DNA of 64,000 bases, taken from contig WBMQ01000014.1 of assembly GCA_016630905.1 (NCBI GenBank), forward strand, positions 1,111,383 to 1,175,382. Reading direction: 5' to 3'. A model generated the notes under the pieces. It was not told where the DNA came from. It saw only the letters and a list, made by a program, of their open reading frames with translations, and did not search any database. Shown piece by piece: positions 62,150-64,000 of the stretch. Made by a program: the position numbers and the translations under genes. Within the stretch, counting starts at the first letter, position 1. Each line of letters begins with the position of its first letter. The stretch comes from Capillidium heterosporum (Eukaryota; Entomophthoromycota; Entomophthoromycetes; Entomophthorales; Capillidiaceae).

Positions 62150-62560
62150 CTTTAAAATGCTTAATCAAAACCAACCCAAATTTAAATCTACGATTAGGAC
62201 AAACTCAAAAGAAAAGCCACAAACAACTCTGATAAAACGACTTAAAAACTCTCTTTTTCTCTATTGATGAAAGCGATCCAGAAAACCCTTTTTCTTCTCT
62301 CTTGTTCTCTATCCTTTTTGTTTTCTTCGTTTTTCCCCATCTTTGTAATCTTTTTCCAGGTTTTTATCCCCCCTCTTTGTCCTGCCTCTCCAGCTTCGCT
62401 ATATATAGTGTAGCTCCGGAATAAGGCATAACTTGAAGGCTTGCAAGTAAGTTTTTTCTCAATGAAACGGAGAGTCCGTGTCCTGATTGCAGTTGTTCCA
62501 CTCCAGCATTTCGGATTTTTTCTGCAGGACAGCAATTGGAAAAGTCCGACATCGAATCTA
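62150..62560 (+). repeat. Diverged dispersed repeat, copy B
   Basis: Counterpart of 53345-53640, with an extra C/T-rich insertion of about 150 bp near 62240-62390. Confidence 0.45.
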
Positions 62561-62787
62561 AGTCAAGCCTGCATCCTTGGTAAGAAATCAGTCTTAGGTA
62601 AGCTAAGCAACCTAGCCATTGATTATCATAATGGCTAATGAATGGGAGGCATTTTAAAGTGCAGGAAATGGATGAGTAACCGTGTAACTCAAATACACAG
62701 TGTTGAGTGATAGTAAAATTGTAGGTTCCCTACGAAAATAAAAGTAATCCAATGTTCAACACATAATTTAACCAGAGAGCTAAGTTG

Positions 62788-62934
62788 ATATCTAATAAGT
62801 AGAACAGATTCCTGACCGAAAATAGCTATAAATGGATAGAGAAATCGAAAGCTGGTACGAGAAAATGGTGTGGTGATATAAAGAAATAGGTCAGTGATCT
62901 CATACTAGGAATTATAACGATCAAGGTTGTTACA
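62788..62934 (-). repeat. Dispersed repeat family 1, inverted copy
   Basis: Reverse complement of the family seen at 60169 and 63822; matches include ATCTAATAAGTAGAACAGAT and ATTATAACGATCAAGGTTGT. Confidence 0.7.
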
Positions 62935-63821
62935 GTTATATATATTATTATTACTAATAAGCTCGATTATGCGAGATATATTTCAAGGCGAGAATTGCTA
63001 TAAATGTACATTATACATCTACTTACAATCAAGTAAATTATTTAAAGATGGATAGTTTAAACCCAAGCTACAATGCCTACCACTTTTACTAATGGCTTTC
63101 AACTTTCATATATCGGAACCAAAATTTTATAGTTGGATTAATTAGCTTAGTATTGACTATTTTAATGTGTAGCAAAGTCATACATCAAAAAATGATGGCA
63201 TACAACTGCCAAAGTTAATAAGGCTTGCCATGGCATACCAGTTTTGAATTTCAAATGAGAAACCGGGAGGAGGCTTTAATATGGCCATTTCCGAACGTGC
63301 CTTATATTGAAAGTAAAAATTACTTTCCTTATAAGGTTCAAATTTTCAGTCTCAAACTCCTAAAAGTAGATCGAAAATGAGCTGATTATTTCAAATTTAG
63401 AAACCAAATTTGCAAACGATCTCATATAGAATTCGTTTTGAATATTGAAATAAGCTTTGTTGAGTATTAAAGTAAATATAAAAATGAAAACAGAAATGTT
63501 GCTTTAATCAAATATAATGCAAAAAGTACATTGGATTTTTGACAATATTATTATTGCTATTGAGTAGACTTTTATCAAGTAACTCTAATTGTTTCTTGGA
63601 AGCTAGGTAAAATTAGTTTATAATACTATTTCAAAACTAGCTTTAAGGCAGTAATGAATAATAAATAGGGAATGAGCGTATCCTAGATATGGGTTTTGAA
63701 TTTGCTATCCCTAATCTATATAACTAATTAGAACATTAATTTTAACCAATGTCTACCTATCATTCAACATCGACTTTACTTTCCTACCTCCTTGCCTCCT
63801 TTTGCACTCCTACCCTTTTAC

Positions 63822-64000
63822 TGTAGTAACCTTGATCGTTATAATTCCTAATATGAGGTCATCGATCTATTTTCTTTATATCATCACACCACTTTTTCTC
63901 TTACCAACTTTTGGTTTTTCTACTTTTCATTTATAACTAGTTTCGGTCAGAAATCTGTTTTACTTATTAGATATTCTTAATTATTTTTCCATACTCTTAG
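63822..64000 (+). repeat. Dispersed repeat family 1, copy cut by the window end
   Basis: Direct copy of 60169-60350; begins TGTAGTAACCTTGATCGTTA and runs off the window. Confidence 0.75.

Larger units (their letters stand above)
59861..64000. other. Repeat-rich terminal region without genes
   Basis: Open stretches at 60064-60273, 60594-60851 and 62242-62638 fall inside repeats and have no protein similarity that I recognise. At least four related copies of one sequence, one MITE-like unit and an old dispersed repeat are present. A C/T-rich run lies near 62250-62400. Confidence 0.55.

Overview
This is an AT-rich nuclear contig from a fungus. The fungal diagnosis rests on a chitin-synthase export chaperone (CHS7 family), a WOPR (Gti1/Pac2) transcription regulator, a Nop6-type ribosome-biogenesis protein and a Rho1 GTPase ending CVAL. 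Genes are split by many short GT-AG introns, mostly 35-50 nt, with branch-like TACTAAC/CTAAC/CTAAT motifs close to the 3' splice site. I could not assign a phylum or species.

Layout. 1-2.4 kb: non-coding, with palindromic motifs upstream of a POT/MFS-like transporter (2436-4010, +). 4.7-9.9 kb: a very long low-complexity protein gene on the minus strand with repeated basic (R)RSxR(I/V) units. It shares a divergent promoter with a polyprenol reductase (SRD5A3/DFG10-like, 10196-11080, +). 11.7-13.2 kb: a seven-exon RAD51 paralogue (+). 14.4-15.2 kb: Rho1 (five exons, -). 17.1-19.1 kb: a Rad60/Esc2/NIP45-like protein with two SUMO-like domains (seven exons, +). 19.74 kb: tRNA-Glu(CTC) (-). 21.0-22.2 kb: a SAM + HMG-box + AT-hook protein (six exons, -). 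22.2-30.9 kb: a gene-poor stretch. 30.9-32.0 kb: CHS7 (five exons, +). 32.7-34.1 kb: an unknown lysine-rich protein (-). 35.0-37.8 kb: a protein kinase fused to a Sel1-repeat array (+). 41.3-42.5 kb: a three-repeat MYB factor (+). 43.8-44.7 kb: Nop6-like RRM protein (six exons, -). 45.1-47.1 kb: HemW/RSAD1-like radical SAM protein (16 exons, one of only 12 nt, +). 47.1-52.9 kb: a decayed MULE-type transposon with about 435-bp terminal inverted repeats that hosts a younger, intact Tc1/IS630-like element. 54.7-55.7 kb: WOPR regulator (+). 59.1-59.9 kb: AhpC/TSA-like thioredoxin-fold protein (+). 60-64 kb: a cluster of related non-autonomous repeats.

The identified genes cover ordinary housekeeping and regulation: wall growth (Rho1, CHS7), glycosylation lipid (polyprenol reductase), SUMO and recombination functions (Rad60-like, RAD51 paralogue), ribosome biogenesis (Nop6), haem handling (HemW) and transcription (MYB, WOPR, HMG). 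No operon-like organisation and no obvious biosynthetic cluster is visible.

The most striking window-wide signal is a set of single-base frame breaks inside otherwise well-conserved genes (kinase-Sel1, MYB, WOPR, HemW, the two unknown nuclear proteins). Nearly all are +1 and most lie beside short homopolymers. They are most simply read as residual insertion errors of a long-read assembly, but true frameshifts or programmed +1 frameshifting are not excluded. Gene spans below ignore these breaks and say so. Exon coordinates are my own reading from splice motifs, phase and family similarity; no transcript data were available.
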